From contig JAKQDD010000138.1 in the NCBI GenBank assembly GCA_029556615.1, positions 17,396 to 81,395 of the forward strand: a stretch of 64,000 nt of DNA, written 5' to 3'. A model generated the notes under the pieces. It did not search any database, was not told the origin of the DNA, and saw only the letters and a list, made by a program, of their open reading frames with translations. A program made the position numbers and the translations under genes. How positions within the stretch are numbered: the first letter of the stretch is position 1; the number at the start of each line of letters is the position of its first letter. The stretch is from Verrucomicrobiota bacterium (lineage in GTDB: Bacteria; Verrucomicrobiota; Verrucomicrobiia; Limisphaerales; J093). Below, piece after piece: positions 1 through 9,144 of the stretch.

Positions 1-276
1 AATGTCCACAGTACCGAGAGACTCCAGCGCTTTCAGTCCGGCGACACGAGGCCCCTCGACAGTCCGGAGGTCCGCCTGAACGCTCAGACAGCGGCGCCCC
101 TTCTTCTTCACGGCCTCCCGGGTGGCATCCAGGCCGGCGTCGTCGCGGCCTGTAATCACAAGATCGGCCCCCGCATCCGCGAATACGATGGCGATCTCGG
201 CACCCAGACCGCGGGAGGCGCCGGTTACCAGGGCGCGTTGGTTGCTGAGGGTGATGCGATGGGTGTAGTCCGGCAT
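1..276 (-). CDS. SDR-family oxidoreductase, N-terminal part (runs off window)
   Basis: This is the first 92 codons of a short-chain dehydrogenase/reductase; the rest lies beyond the left edge. The N-terminus reads through a Rossmann nucleotide-binding motif, TGASRGLG, after the first beta strand (RALVTGASRGLG). An acidic/Arg strand end (VITGRDDAG) follows, typical of NAD(P)-dependent SDRs that reduce or oxidise carbonyl/hydroxyl groups in the cytoplasm. The ATG at 276 is preceded by a purine-rich ribosome site (AAGGGAGAG) at suitable spacing. The catalytic Tyr-x-x-x-Lys lies outside the window, so the substrate cannot be guessed. It could be a 3-oxoacyl-ACP reductase-like or a sugar/alcohol dehydrogenase. 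Confidence 0.85.
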   Translation of the reverse strand, partial: MPDYTHRITLSNQRALVTGASRGLGAEIAIVFADAGADLVITGRDDAGLDATREAVKKKGRRCLSVQADLRTVEGPRVAGLKALESLGTVDI

Positions 277-431
277 GGTATGCTCTCCCTTGGTGTCCGT
301 CGGATTCATGGGGCTGCCGCGCCTGTCCCTCCCGCCGGCGATTCCGATGCCTGAGCCTGGCTGCCGACCCTGGCGGGTTGTAGAACTTGTCGCACCAAAG
401 CCTGGCCAACGCAAGGCAAGACGGTCGGCCC

Positions 432-549
432 GGATCCTCGCCTAACGCCTGTGGCTCGAACGTGCGCCATCGGCTCCTGGTGGGTTTTGGCCTTGAACGG
501 CGCGTGCGGTGTCGGCTCCGGGGTGGCCCGCCCGCCCGCGGGCGGGCTC
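432..549 (+). repeat. Dispersed repeat family R2, copy 1
   Basis: This segment of about 118 bp recurs at 7741-7850 and 56901-57019. Shared landmarks are CGCCATCGGCTC, a central CCTTGAACGGCGCGTGCGGTG, and a terminal GC-rich hairpin (GCCCGCC...GGCGGGC). It fills much of the gap between the SDR gene and the M14 gene (277-628). Nothing else was recognised in that gap. The alternative that it is coding is unlikely: all three copies sit between genes and differ by indels. Confidence 0.75.
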
Positions 550-628
550 TATAGTGGTTGGAGGGGACGGGCCTTAGTAATCATGCCATGCTGCACCCGC
601 CCGCCGACTCCCTACCCCTCACCACTCT

Positions 629-3600
629 TCACGGCCGCACGGCTGGCGCCGCCCCGAACCCGGGCCCGTAGACCACCGCGTTCAGGAACACCCGCTCCGT
701 CCCCCGCGCCGCGCTCCGGAACGTCGGCGGCGTCGCAAACAAGATCACCTGGCCGCGCCCGAGGCTCTCCCGCGTCACGTACGCGGCGTTGGCCAGGCGA
801 TGGGCCGCCTCCGGCCATAGCAAGCCGCTCAACCGCAGATGAAGCTCGACGCCCTCGGGCAGCGCACACCACCCGACCCGCGGCGGTTCCTTCTTCTCTG
901 ACTTGCCCGATTCCGCGGGGCGGTCGGCCGGGCGCTCCGCCGCGCCTGCAGCCCCTTGGGCGGACGGCGTTGCGGCCCGCCAGACGCCGTATCGGATCGG
1001 GGCTTCGACGCCTTCCCCCGCCATGAGCACCGGTTGACGCCCCACCAGCACCGGCAGCCATTCGCCGCACCCGAGCGTCAACCAGTGGTTCGTGTCCGCC
1101 CTCGACGCCAACAACGCGCCTTGCGGCATGAACAGCGTCTGCCACGCGTCGCGCTTCTTCAGCTCTTTCTCGTCCGGAAACGCGCCCTCAGCGATCTGCC
1201 ACGGATAGGTCAGGCCCGGCCGCACCGTGCGCGCCCAGACCGCCTCCTCCGGCGGCGTCGCCGATTGGCGTCCCAACCACTCGCGCAGGACCGCCAGTTC
1301 GTAGTCGGCCAAACGCCCGAGCACGTCGGGCAACGGCCGGACCTTGCTGAGCTCGGCTTTCTCGGATGTCACCGACGCCGTTGAATTGCCGATCACCACC
1401 AGCGTGCCGCCCGCCCGCACCCACTCCTTCAAGGGCGCCACGGATGTCTCCGGCGCCGATCGTCCCCAGCGATCGGGCACGATCAACACGTTGTAGCGGC
1501 TCAAGTCGTTCCCGCCGGCCTCTTCCAGGTGCGAGTGCCGGATGCCTAATCGGTGGTCCAGCGTGTACCAGATCGCCCCGTAGTCGTTCGCGCTGTAATG
1601 CCCGCGGCTGAACAACCCAATCCGCGGCGGCTCCAGCAATTGGAAGTGCCGGCCGCCGAGATCCGGCAGGTCCCCGGGCCCGAATCCGCTGAGGATGGGG
1701 ACGGCCTGGAGCCCCTGGTCCCGCGCGGTGGCGTGCAGGCTCGCACGCCAGTCGCCTTGTGATGTCCGATTGTCGAGCGCGGTGATCGCCACCGAGCCAC
1801 GCGCGTACGCGCGGTTCCCGAACACAAACGGCTTCTCCGCCACCCGCACCCGCACGCCCTGTTCCATGAGCCGCGCCGCCACAGCCACCGAAGCGTCCGA
1901 CGCGCCGTCCACCACGTACGCGACCGCCGATTGATCCTCCGCGGCATCCACACCCGCCGCCCCGGACTCAGATCCCATCGGCGCGGCGGCAGCCGCAGGC
2001 CACGGTTCGACACCGGCCGCCGGCTCCATCCCCAACACCCACAGCTCGAGGCCGTACATCTGCGCCAGATTCCACGCGGTGGTGTCGTAGACGCGCGACC
2101 GTCCCTTCTGCAGGAGCTCCCGCCGTTCCTCGGCGAGCATTGGCCCCGAGAACCGCACGTCGGGATCCAACATGGTGGCGATCAAATGCCCCAGCGGTTG
2201 CCGAGCCGGCACCAGCACCGCCCCCGCCGGCACGGTCAGCCCCGACGCCTTCGTCCCGAGCGGACCCGTCCCCTCCGCCGCGGTGAACTCCGAGCTCGCC
2301 GTGTACACCTCGATGCCCTGGACCTGCAGCAAGTCCACGAACGCCTCGACTCGCGACCGGTTGGCCGTCGGCCAAATCGCGTAGGTCCGGCCCGCAAACA
2401 CGCCGTTCGTCGCGCACGCCGATTTCCGGGTTGCGTACAGATGCTCCATCAGGTCGCTCGCGTGCGCCTGGAGCGTCAGCAGGTTCGCCATCGACCCGAT
2501 CACGTGGTGTCGCATGGATTCCCGATACGTCAGGATCCGGCCCTCGGGCCGCCGCACGCCGTCCTCCGCCACCCTCGCCTGTTCGTAGAGAATCCCCACG
2601 GCGCCCCGGAACGACGCCCACGCGTCGGTGTAGCCCGGATACCATTCCTCGTTCCATTCCCCGTTGTAGTAGAGCAACCCGTGCCGGTCGAACGCCCGGG
2701 CCTGGTCGGCAGCAAACACCTCGGCCCACCGCCGTCGGCCTTCCGGCAGGTAGGGATTGATCGGCTCCCGCGGCGGCGAGAACAGGTGTGTCGCCTGCGA
2801 GCCCATCCCGTGCGCATCCACCACCAACTGCGGCAGCCAGCGGCCAATCTCGTGCAACCGACCGCGCGTCTCCGGATGGGCCGCCCAGAGATAGTCCCGG
2901 TTCAGGTCGTACAGGTAGTGGTTCCCCCGGCCGTACGGCCAATACCCGTCGTGCACCAGCGATTGATCGTCGACGTTCGGCGCCACCCCCCGGTTCTCCG
3001 CGATCATCTTCACGAACCGGTCCCGCCCGTCCGGGTTCATCACCGGGTCCACCACCACCACCAGCGCCTCGAGCAGCCGCGCTGTCGCGGCGTCCTCCGC
3101 GGCAATCAGGTGATACAACAACGCCAGCGCCGCGTCCGACCCTTCGGTTTCGTCCCCGTGCACGGTGTATCCGAGCCAGGCCACCGCCGGCAGCGAGCGG
3201 ATCAGCGCCGCCGCTTCGTCGTCGGTCGTCCGCCGCGGATCTCCCAGCCGGGCCAACCCCTCCTGAATTCGATCCAGCCGGTTCGCGTTCGTTGGAGCAG
3301 TCACCACCACGTAGGAGAGCGGGCGTCCCTCGTGGCTGCGCGCATACTCGACCCAGCGGGTCCGGTCGGGACTCGCCTGGGTCCAGGCTTTCAGACACCG
3401 TTCGATCTCCCCGACCGAAGCCGCCCGGTCTCCAAGGCCGAACCCGAGCACGGCTTCCGGGGTCGGCACCGCCGCCCGATAGGTTGTCCCGGGGAAGAAG
3501 GCATTGGTGTAGCGCAGGCCGGCCAGAGGCGTCGCTGCCGGTCGTCGCGTTCCCACGGCCTCGGCCGGTCCGACCGCCCAGACCGAGCTTCCGGTCAACG

Positions 3601-3673
3601 CCAAGGCCAACGCCAGGAACCGCGGCGGCGCAACCGCACACGCCGCTCCAAACAACATGAGCAATCGTCTCAT
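629..3673 (-). CDS. Secreted M14-family zinc carboxypeptidase-like protein
   Basis: This is a predicted exported metallopeptidase of about 1014 residues. An ATG at 3673 gives a hydrophobic signal sequence (MRRLLMLFGAACAV...). The longer reading from 3769 adds 32 basic residues with no signal logic. Zinc ligands of the M14 fold are visible: H172 and E175 in VHGDE, and H288 in VDAHGMGS. NPDGRDRF and DLNRDY lie between them, and E364 in LYEQARV is the likely catalytic glutamate. Roughly residues 700-800 contain a Rossmann-like/GATase-like segment (LIVPDRWGR...GGTLVVIG), as in large M14 proteins of environmental bacteria. Proteolysis of peptides in the periplasm or outside the cell is inferred. 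It is transcribed alone, divergent from the small lipoprotein. Confidence 0.88.
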   Translation of the reverse strand: MRRLLMLFGAACAVAPPRFLALALALTGSSVWAVGPAEAVGTRRPAATPLAGLRYTNAFFPGTTYRAAVPTPEAVLGFGLGDRAASVGEIERCLKAWTQASPDRTRWVEYARSHEGRPLSYVVVTAPTNANRLDRIQEGLARLGDPRRTTDDEAAALIRSLPAVAWLGYTVHGDETEGSDAALALLYHLIAAEDAATARLLEALVVVVDPVMNPDGRDRFVKMIAENRGVAPNVDDQSLVHDGYWPYGRGNHYLYDLNRDYLWAAHPETRGRLHEIGRWLPQLVVDAHGMGSQATHLFSPPREPINPYLPEGRRRWAEVFAADQARAFDRHGLLYYNGEWNEEWYPGYTDAWASFRGAVGILYEQARVAEDGVRRPEGRILTYRESMRHHVIGSMANLLTLQAHASDLMEHLYATRKSACATNGVFAGRTYAIWPTANRSRVEAFVDLLQVQGIEVYTASSEFTAAEGTGPLGTKASGLTVPAGAVLVPARQPLGHLIATMLDPDVRFSGPMLAEERRELLQKGRSRVYDTTAWNLAQMYGLELWVLGMEPAAGVEPWPAAAAAPMGSESGAAGVDAAEDQSAVAYVVDGASDASVAVAARLMEQGVRVRVAEKPFVFGNRAYARGSVAITALDNRTSQGDWRASLHATARDQGLQAVPILSGFGPGDLPDLGGRHFQLLEPPRIGLFSRGHYSANDYGAIWYTLDHRLGIRHSHLEEAGGNDLSRYNVLIVPDRWGRSAPETSVAPLKEWVRAGGTLVVIGNSTASVTSEKAELSKVRPLPDVLGRLADYELAVLREWLGRQSATPPEEAVWARTVRPGLTYPWQIAEGAFPDEKELKKRDAWQTLFMPQGALLASRADTNHWLTLGCGEWLPVLVGRQPVLMAGEGVEAPIRYGVWRAATPSAQGAAGAAERPADRPAESGKSEKKEPPRVGWCALPEGVELHLRLSGLLWPEAAHRLANAAYVTRESLGRGQVILFATPPTFRSAARGTERVFLNAVVYGPGFGAAPAVRP

Positions 3674-3853
3674 ACGCCATGCATCCCGAAACACCCGCCG
3701 CTTCTCCGTGGTTCCTCCACCCCAACGCTGAGCACCGACAGCATGTCCGCTCCGGCCGACCCCCCGCAATGAAGAATTCCGTCGTGGGCCCCTGGTCAGG
3801 GGGGTGTTTCTTCAGGCTTGACGGTCCATGCGGTTATGGTTGCATGGCACTTC

Positions 3854-4252
3854 ATGAAACGATACGTCGCAACCGGGGGGCTTGTATTCTGCCTTTTGGC
3901 ACTGTGCGTTGGCTGCTATCACACTGTTGAGGGGCGGTCGCGGGTGGGGAAGCCGTTTTCCAAGGATCGCCTGGAGAGTCGGTATGAGCGTCCCGTGCCG
4001 GTGATATTCGAGGCTGCGAAGAACGTGCTGGCATTTCAGGGGACGCTGACGGGGGAGAACACGATTGCCAACACGCTTCAAGGCAAGGTGGACAACAACA
4101 CGGTCTGGGTGAAGGTCGAGGAAATCGACTCGAACATCAGCCGGGTTTGGGTTCAGGCGCGGAAGAAGAGCGGCGGCGGGAACATCGATTTGGCGAGCGA
4201 GATCGACAAGCAGATCGCGCTTCAGCTCCAGGTGAGTTCAGTTGGACCGTGA
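3854..4252 (+). CDS. Small putative lipoprotein (DUF3568-like)
   Basis: This is a 132-residue protein with a short N-terminal hydrophobic segment ending in CVGC, a plausible lipobox cysteine, so it is probably anchored to a membrane. The ATG at 3854 (MKRYVATGG) is preferred over an upstream in-frame start at 3818, which would bury the signal. The mature part (DRLESRYERPVPVIFEAAKN...) resembles the small DUF3568-type lipoproteins common in Verrucomicrobiota, in which a VFEAAK-like helix precedes an antiparallel sheet. No enzymatic residues are evident. Its last codons overlap the 3' end of the convergent TPR gene by 15 bp. Confidence 0.7.
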   Translation: MKRYVATGGLVFCLLALCVGCYHTVEGRSRVGKPFSKDRLESRYERPVPVIFEAAKNVLAFQGTLTGENTIANTLQGKVDNNTVWVKVEEIDSNISRVWVQARKKSGGGNIDLASEIDKQIALQLQVSSVGP

Positions 4253-5482
4253 TCCGGGGTTGCCCTCGGATTCGGGCGGGGGCGATTGCGGGGAGCGGGC
4301 TTTGTACGGGCCAAGCGGCAGGGCTTGGCCCGTTTTGTTTGTCGCGGCTTCGGGGGCGAGGAGGGGGATGCGGCGTTTTGCGGCGTCGGCGGCGGGGCTA
4401 TTGGGGAAGCGGTCGACGACGCGTTGGAGGGTTTGGCGGGCGAGGGCGAGATCACCGGTTTCGCGGGCTTGGAGGTCAGCCAGGAGATTGAGCCAATAGA
4501 CGATTCGTTGTTGCGGCGCGTGGGGCTGGGCGATGAGCTGTTCGAGCTGTTCGGTGGCCAGGTCAAGGCGATGGAAGCCGGTGGCGTAAAGCAGGGCGAG
4601 TTCCTCGCGGGCTTCATTGTCGAGGGGGAATTGTTCCAGCTGGCGGACCAGTTCGGCGGAACGGGCGGTGAGATCGGGTGCTGGGGGTTTGAGGCCCTGG
4701 AAATCCGGGCGGAGGCCGAGGCGTTCCTCGTGGTGGGTGAGTTTGATGGGAGCGCGGGTGGTTTGGCTGGCCAGGAACTCGGGGGTGGGCAGATGGGCGA
4801 TCCGCTGGCTGGCGTGATGGGCCTCGGGCGAATCGGGGAATGCGGCGATGATGCGTTCGAGGCTGGCGCGGGCGGCGGCGGGGTCGCGGCGGTGTTTGAG
4901 CTGCCAATCGGCGAGTCGGGTGAGGGCGAAGGCGAGGTTTTTCGGGCTGTGGCTGGGCTGTTGGAGCAACTGCTCGATGGTGGCGGCGGCGGCCTCGACG
5001 TCATGGAGGTCGTCGGCCTGGATTTCGGCCAGGAGCATCAGTCCGCGGAAGTGCGTGGGGAAGATCACGAGCTGTTTGCGCAATTCGGCGACGGCTTCCT
5101 CGATTCGGCCGGCCTTGCGGCGCGCTTCGGCGATCGAGAAGAAGGGTTCCGGATCGGCGGGGACGTTGCCGCCGTCGTAGAGCTGGGCGAACTTGCGGCC
5201 GACGGACTCGGTGATTTCGGGGGCCCAGACGGTGGCGAACACGAGGCCGACGACCGCGGCGGCGGGGATGCCGATGAAGGCAGCGACGTAATCGAAGCGA
5301 CTGACGAGCGGGCCGATGACGAGGACGAGGACGAGGAGGCCGGCGAGGGTAATCAGCCAGCGAACGAGCAAGGCGGGGCGGTCGTCGCTCCGGCGCCACC
5401 AGAAGACGAGGAGCCAGATGACGAGCGCGACCATGCCGAGCGCGCCGGCCAGTGCCTTGAGCGATCCCCAGGAGCCATTCAT
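4238..5482 (-). CDS. TPR-repeat inner-membrane protein
   Basis: This is a 414-residue protein. Three hydrophobic segments lie in the first 90 residues (about 12-28, 42-60 and 66-88). The rest is soluble, with helical tetratricopeptide-like repeats such as FSIAEARRKAGRIEEAVAEL, TRLADWQLKHRRDPAAARAS and LLADLQARETGDLALARQTL. Each carries the small/large residue spacing of TPRs plus 'FPxS/FPxH' turns. TPR domains scaffold protein complexes; the partner is unknown. The ATG at 5482 lies just upstream of an R1 repeat (5502-5682), so any promoter must be in or beyond that repeat. The 3' end overlaps the convergent lipoprotein gene. Confidence 0.8.
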   Translation of the reverse strand: MNGSWGSLKALAGALGMVALVIWLLVFWWRRSDDRPALLVRWLITLAGLLVLVLVIGPLVSRFDYVAAFIGIPAAAVVGLVFATVWAPEITESVGRKFAQLYDGGNVPADPEPFFSIAEARRKAGRIEEAVAELRKQLVIFPTHFRGLMLLAEIQADDLHDVEAAAATIEQLLQQPSHSPKNLAFALTRLADWQLKHRRDPAAARASLERIIAAFPDSPEAHHASQRIAHLPTPEFLASQTTRAPIKLTHHEERLGLRPDFQGLKPPAPDLTARSAELVRQLEQFPLDNEAREELALLYATGFHRLDLATEQLEQLIAQPHAPQQRIVYWLNLLADLQARETGDLALARQTLQRVVDRFPNSPAADAAKRRIPLLAPEAATNKTGQALPLGPYKARSPQSPPPESEGNPGSRSN

Positions 5483-5501
5483 GGGGGGGGCGACCGGGGT
5501 T

Positions 5502-5682
5502 CTAGAGTCCTCGGATTGTGGAACTCGCAGTCAAAAGGTCAAGTTTGGGTCTCTGCTGTTCCAGGCCTCCCGTTCCTCCGTCGAGGACTCTAGATGAGCG
5601 AGGCGCGGAGGCTGGGAGCCCCGCTGCCCCCCACGGTTCCTTGGGACTGCATGTTTCATTGGTCTGAGGCGCGCCTCGCTAG
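5502..5682 (+). repeat. Composite palindromic repeat R1, copy 1 (full length)
   Basis: This copy is 181 bp long and begins and ends with CTAG. Module A (about 94 bp) is bounded by TAGAGTCCTCG and CGAGGACTCTA, with internal AGGTCAAGTTTGG and GTTCCAGGCCT. Module B is bounded by GCGAGGCGCG and CGCGCCTCGC. Both modules can fold as long hairpins. The right edge supplies the TAG stop codon of the minus-strand pilT gene (5679-5681). Other copies are at 7606, 21962, 31656, 38737 and 52776. Confidence 0.92.
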
Positions 5683-6740
5683 CCGGTTCGTTTGGCGATG
5701 CGCTCGGGGTGCCGTGCCCGGGTCAGCGCGACGTCGTAGCTGACGAGGCAGCGGCAGTAGAGGTCGTGCAGGCAGGAGTCAAGGAGGATCATGCCGTCCT
5801 TGCCTCCGGTCTGGATGATCGTCTCGAGCATGTGCAGCTGGTTTTCGCGGATGACATTGCGGACGGCGCTATTGGCGACGAGAAGCTCGTGAGCGAGGGT
5901 GCGGCGGGCGCGGTCGACGCTGGGGACGAGCTCCTGGGCGATGATTCCCTGGAGGCAGCTTGCCAGCTGCAGGATGGTCTGGCGTTGGGCGGCACCTTCG
6001 AAGACGCCGATGATCCGTTCGAGGGCGTGGACGACGCTGGGGGAGTGGAGGGTGGCGATGACGAGGTGGCCGGTTTCCGCGGCGGTCAGGGCGGTGGCGA
6101 CCGCTTCATGGTCGCGGATTTCACCGATCACGATGACGTCAGGATCCTGGCGCAGGACGTGGATGAGGGCGCGGTTGAACGAGTGGGTGTCCGAGAGCAC
6201 CTCCTGTTGGACGACCACGGCGCGCTTGTTGCTGTGGACGTATTCGATCGGGTCCTCGATGGTGACGATCTTGCATCGACGTTCGGTGTTAATGAGGTCG
6301 ACGAGGTAATTGAGGGTGGTGGTCTTGCCGGAGCCGGTGGGGCCGGTGATCAGGAGGAGGCCGTTGGGGCGTCGGGCGAGCTCGTCCAGTTTGGGGGGAA
6401 GGCCAAGATCCTCGCGGGACCCGATGTACTCGCCGCTGAAGCGGAAGCTGAACTCGGGGTGTCCGTCGCGCCGGTAGAGGGTGACTCGGACGCGGCCGAT
6501 CTCGGGATAGTTCAGGGAGAGGCAGAGCTCCCACTCCGCGTGAAAGACGCGCTGCTGGTCGGCGTTCAGGAGGCTTTCGGCCCATTGGGTGAGGGTCTCG
6601 GGGGTGAGGGGTTCACCTTCCTCGACGATGATCTCGCCGTTGATCCTCAGGGCGGGCGGTGCGCCGCCGATGAGGTGGAGGTCGGAAGCGCCGCGATCGG
6701 TGGCGGAACGAAGCAGTTGTTCGAGGTCAGGGAGGCTCAC
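5679..6740 (-). CDS. pilT: PilT-family twitching/retraction ATPase
   Basis: This is a hexameric secretion-type ATPase that powers type IV pilus retraction at the inner membrane. The N-terminal PilT signature GASDLHL is followed by Walker A (GPTGSGKTTT), an Asp-box (IVTIEDPIEYVH), Walker B (VIVIGEIRD) and a His-box (AETGHLVIATLH). SAVRNVIRE corresponds to the AIRNLIRE motif needed for retraction. I place the start at a GTG at 6740, which overlaps the upstream stop as GTGA and gives the usual PilT N-terminus (xSLPDLEQLLRSATDRGASDLHL). A longer reading starts at a GTG at 6782. The stop codon lies in an R1 repeat. No pilin or pilB gene is nearby. Confidence 0.92.
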   Translation of the reverse strand: MSLPDLEQLLRSATDRGASDLHLIGGAPPALRINGEIIVEEGEPLTPETLTQWAESLLNADQQRVFHAEWELCLSLNYPEIGRVRVTLYRRDGHPEFSFRFSGEYIGSREDLGLPPKLDELARRPNGLLLITGPTGSGKTTTLNYLVDLINTERRCKIVTIEDPIEYVHSNKRAVVVQQEVLSDTHSFNRALIHVLRQDPDVIVIGEIRDHEAVATALTAAETGHLVIATLHSPSVVHALERIIGVFEGAAQRQTILQLASCLQGIIAQELVPSVDRARRTLAHELLVANSAVRNVIRENQLHMLETIIQTGGKDGMILLDSCLHDLYCRCLVSYDVALTRARHPERIAKRTG

Positions 6741-7510
6741 GATCGGAACCAGGTTTTCCAGCGTTCGTGCCAGCGGCGCCACGTCGAGCCGGGGAGATCG
6801 TGATGGCGGACGCGGTCGGCTTCAGGGCACTGGGGATCGAGCTCCCGGCCCTGGCGGAAGGACTCGTCGGCGGCTGCCTCGAGTCCGAGTGCGAGCTGGC
6901 AGCGCCCGATCTGGTACCAGACCACGGCTTGGGAGCTGTCGAGCGCGAGGGCCTGGGTGGCGAGTTTGAGGGCGAGGGAGAACTTATGATGGACGTAATG
7001 GACGCGAGCGGCGAGCCAGGCCCAGAGCCAGTCGCCGGCGGCGGCCCCGAGGGCCTTGGCAAAGCAGTATTCGGCCCGCTTTTCGGCGCGGGCGAGGAGG
7101 ACATCGCCGCGGGAGAGCCAGACGTAGGGGTTTTGGTTGTGCTCTTCGATGGCGGCGTCTGAGAACGCGAGGGCCGCGCGGCTATCCCCTCGGCGGGCGA
7201 GAGCCACGGCTTTGGCGGCGAGGACCTCCGGGTCGCGGGGGAATCGATCCAGGGCTTTATCGGCCCATTGATTGGCCTCCTCGACCTCGTCCAGTTCGAC
7301 GAGCATGCGGACCTGGCCGACCCAGCACGCGGGGTTGGAGGGATTGCACTCCATGGCCCTTGCGAACTGGCGGAGTGCCTGCTCGAAGTCGCCGCGTCGG
7401 AACAACACGTCTGCCTCCCGGAGGCAACGGGCCTCATCCGAGAGCGTTTCGGACTGCCGTGTTTCCGCGGCGTGCTGTCCGTTGAACTCGAGATTGCCGA
7501 ATCGACTCAT
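6737..7510 (-). CDS. TPR-repeat protein co-transcribed with pilT
   Basis: This is a 257-residue soluble protein made of tetratricopeptide repeats from about residue 24 onward, for example ADVLFRRGDFEQALRQFARA, VRMLVELDEVEEANQWADKA and AVALARRGDSRAALAFSDAA. It has no signal peptide or membrane segment. The stop overlaps the preferred GTG start of pilT by four bases, so the two are translationally coupled. This suggests a partner or assembly role for pili, though the sequence does not prove it. The 5' flank (7511-7605) is AT-richer than the surroundings and is followed by an R1 repeat fragment. Confidence 0.8.
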   Translation of the reverse strand: MSRFGNLEFNGQHAAETRQSETLSDEARCLREADVLFRRGDFEQALRQFARAMECNPSNPACWVGQVRMLVELDEVEEANQWADKALDRFPRDPEVLAAKAVALARRGDSRAALAFSDAAIEEHNQNPYVWLSRGDVLLARAEKRAEYCFAKALGAAAGDWLWAWLAARVHYVHHKFSLALKLATQALALDSSQAVVWYQIGRCQLALGLEAAADESFRQGRELDPQCPEADRVRHHDLPGSTWRRWHERWKTWFRS

Positions 7511-7605
7511 GCTCGTGTGGTGTTCCTCATGGTGTTCCTCAAATGGGTGGACATTCGCGGCCAGGAGTTTTGCCGCCAGACAAGGACTTCGGCGAGCTCA
7601 GTCGA

Positions 7606-7702
7606 GCTAATGTAGCGTCCTCGACGGAAACAGGGAAGGCCTGGAGCAGCAGGGACCGAGCTTGACCTGTTGACCACGTGTTTCACAAGTCGAGAACTCT
7701 AG
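7606..7702 (-). repeat. Palindromic repeat R1, copy 2 (module A only)
   Basis: On the minus strand this reads CTAGAGTTCTCGACTTGTG, then GGTCAACAGGTCAAG, then CAGGCCT, then GTCGAGGACGCTACATTAGC. This is module A with small changes in the terminal inverted repeats. Module B is absent, or degraded beyond recognition after CATTAGC. It lies between the TPR/pilT operon and hemW. Confidence 0.85.
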
Positions 7703-7740
7703 CGCATTGGGCGGATGGGGCCAAGGGCATTCCGGGGCCC

Positions 7741-7850
7741 TGAGCGTGTGGCGCGAACGTTCGCCATCGGCTCCTGGTGGGTTTCGCCTTGACGGCGCGT
7801 GCGGTGTGTCGGCTCCGGGGTGGCCCGCCCCGCGGCCGTTGCGGGATTCG
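7741..7850 (+). repeat. Dispersed repeat family R2, copy 2
   Basis: This is a shorter, diverged copy of the 432-549 element. It retains CGCCATCGGCTCCTGGTGGG, GACGGCGCGTGCGGTG and CGGCTCCGGGGTGGCCCGCC, with small deletions. The 416-bp gap between the TPR gene and hemW (7511-7926) therefore consists largely of an R1 fragment plus this R2 copy. No gene or promoter was recognised there. Confidence 0.72.
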
Positions 7851-7926
7851 CAGTGCGTGGCCGTCGGGATTTTCTTCCTGCGTGGCTGGCCATGTCTGGC
7901 CATTAGACCGGGGCGATCCCGAAGGC

Positions 7927-9144
7927 TCACGGACGAAGAAACCGTTCGGCGGCCAGGTCGGCGAATCTCAGGCCACGGTCGGTCAGTTGGAAACCCCCGC
8001 GGTGGCGGCGGCCGAGTCCTTCGGCTTCGAGGCGGTCCATATCCTGGGCCCAATCGATGCGGAGGTCGAAGCCGGTGATGCGGGTGAACTCGGCGAAGCG
8101 CCAGCCGACGTTCATGCGGAGGCCGAACGCGGCGATTTCGCCGGCCCGGCTGAGGGGGGGGAGGGTTTCGGTGGACTCGATGGGGCGGAGACCGCGCTCG
8201 ATGTCGGCGCAGTAGCGTTCGACGCTTGGCCAATTGCGGGCACGGACGCCGCGGACGCAGCTGGTGGCGCTGGGGCCGAGTCCGTGGAAGGAGCCGCCGC
8301 GCCAGGTATTGACGTTATGGCGGCAGGCGCAGTCGGGGACGGGTGCGGGGGTGGGGGAGCGGTGTCGGGCGAAGTTGGCGATCTCGTATTGGGCGAGGCC
8401 GGCCTGGGCGGCCGATGCTGCGAGCGCATCGAACATGTCGCAGGCGAGGTCTTCGTCGACCTCGAACTCGCTGGCCTGGAGTTGCTGGTAGAGGGGGGTG
8501 TCTTCCTCGTAGATGACCTCGTAGCTGGACAGGTGTTCGCTTTCGAGGGCGAGGGCTTCGCGGAGGGTGCGGCGCCAAGTGTCGAGGGACTGGCCGGGGA
8601 TCGCGAACATGAGGTCGAGATTGACATTCCGGAAGCCGGCGTGACGGATCAGGTCATAGGTGTGGAAGACCTGTTGCCGGTCATGCAGGCGGCCCAACCG
8701 GCGGAGGAGGGTGTCGTCGAGCGATTGGGCGCCCAGGGAGATTCGGTTGACGCCGGCGGCGCGGAGCAGGCTGGCTTTTTCGGGGGTGATAGTGGCGGGG
8801 TTGGCTTCGACGGTCCACTCGCTGGCGCCTTTCAATCCGAGGCGTTGCATGGCGTTCAGGACGAGCTCCCATTCCCTGATATCGAGCAGCGTCGGGGTGC
8901 CGCCGCCGAAGTAGATTGTCTCCGGGGCGAGGTCGGGGGCCACCCATTCCAGCTCGCGGACGAGAGCCCGCGTGTAGCGCTGGTACAGCTCCGGGGGTGC
9001 TGGGGTCGAGTAGAAGGCGCAGTATTCGCACTTGTGGAGGCAGAACGGGACGTGGACATAGAGATGCCGGACCGGGGTTGTTTCCTCGGGTTTGCCTCGG
9101 GGGTCGGGGGGTGAGGCCGGGTTGGGGAGGCGGGTTCGGCTCAT
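7927..9144 (-). CDS. hemW: HemW-like radical SAM protein (coproporphyrinogen III oxidase family)
   Basis: This 405-residue radical-SAM protein has the cluster-binding motif C35-x3-C39-x2-C42 (FCLHKCEYC). YFGGGTPTLL follows, then SLGAQS and the HemW-like C-terminal domain. HemW proteins bind haem and SAM and are thought to insert haem into respiratory enzymes; they lack HemN oxidase activity. The ATG at 9144 overlaps the thpR stop as ATGA, which fixes the start against a 503-residue reading extending upstream through thpR. Length matches HemW (about 380-400). It is co-transcribed with thpR. Confidence 0.92.
   Translation of the reverse strand: MSRTRLPNPASPPDPRGKPEETTPVRHLYVHVPFCLHKCEYCAFYSTPAPPELYQRYTRALVRELEWVAPDLAPETIYFGGGTPTLLDIREWELVLNAMQRLGLKGASEWTVEANPATITPEKASLLRAAGVNRISLGAQSLDDTLLRRLGRLHDRQQVFHTYDLIRHAGFRNVNLDLMFAIPGQSLDTWRRTLREALALESEHLSSYEVIYEEDTPLYQQLQASEFEVDEDLACDMFDALAASAAQAGLAQYEIANFARHRSPTPAPVPDCACRHNVNTWRGGSFHGLGPSATSCVRGVRARNWPSVERYCADIERGLRPIESTETLPPLSRAGEIAAFGLRMNVGWRFAEFTRITGFDLRIDWAQDMDRLEAEGLGRRHRGGFQLTDRGLRFADLAAERFLRP

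Noticed and set aside
1931..3772. 613-codon plus-strand frame opposite the M14 carboxypeptidase gene
   Set aside because: Arg/Pro/His-rich composition with no domain, exactly antisense to a clear M14 gene.
5679..6782. GTG start of pilT at 6782
   Set aside because: It overlaps the upstream gene by 46 bp and adds residues absent from PilT proteins. The GTG at 6740 gives a GTGA overlap and a typical N-terminus.
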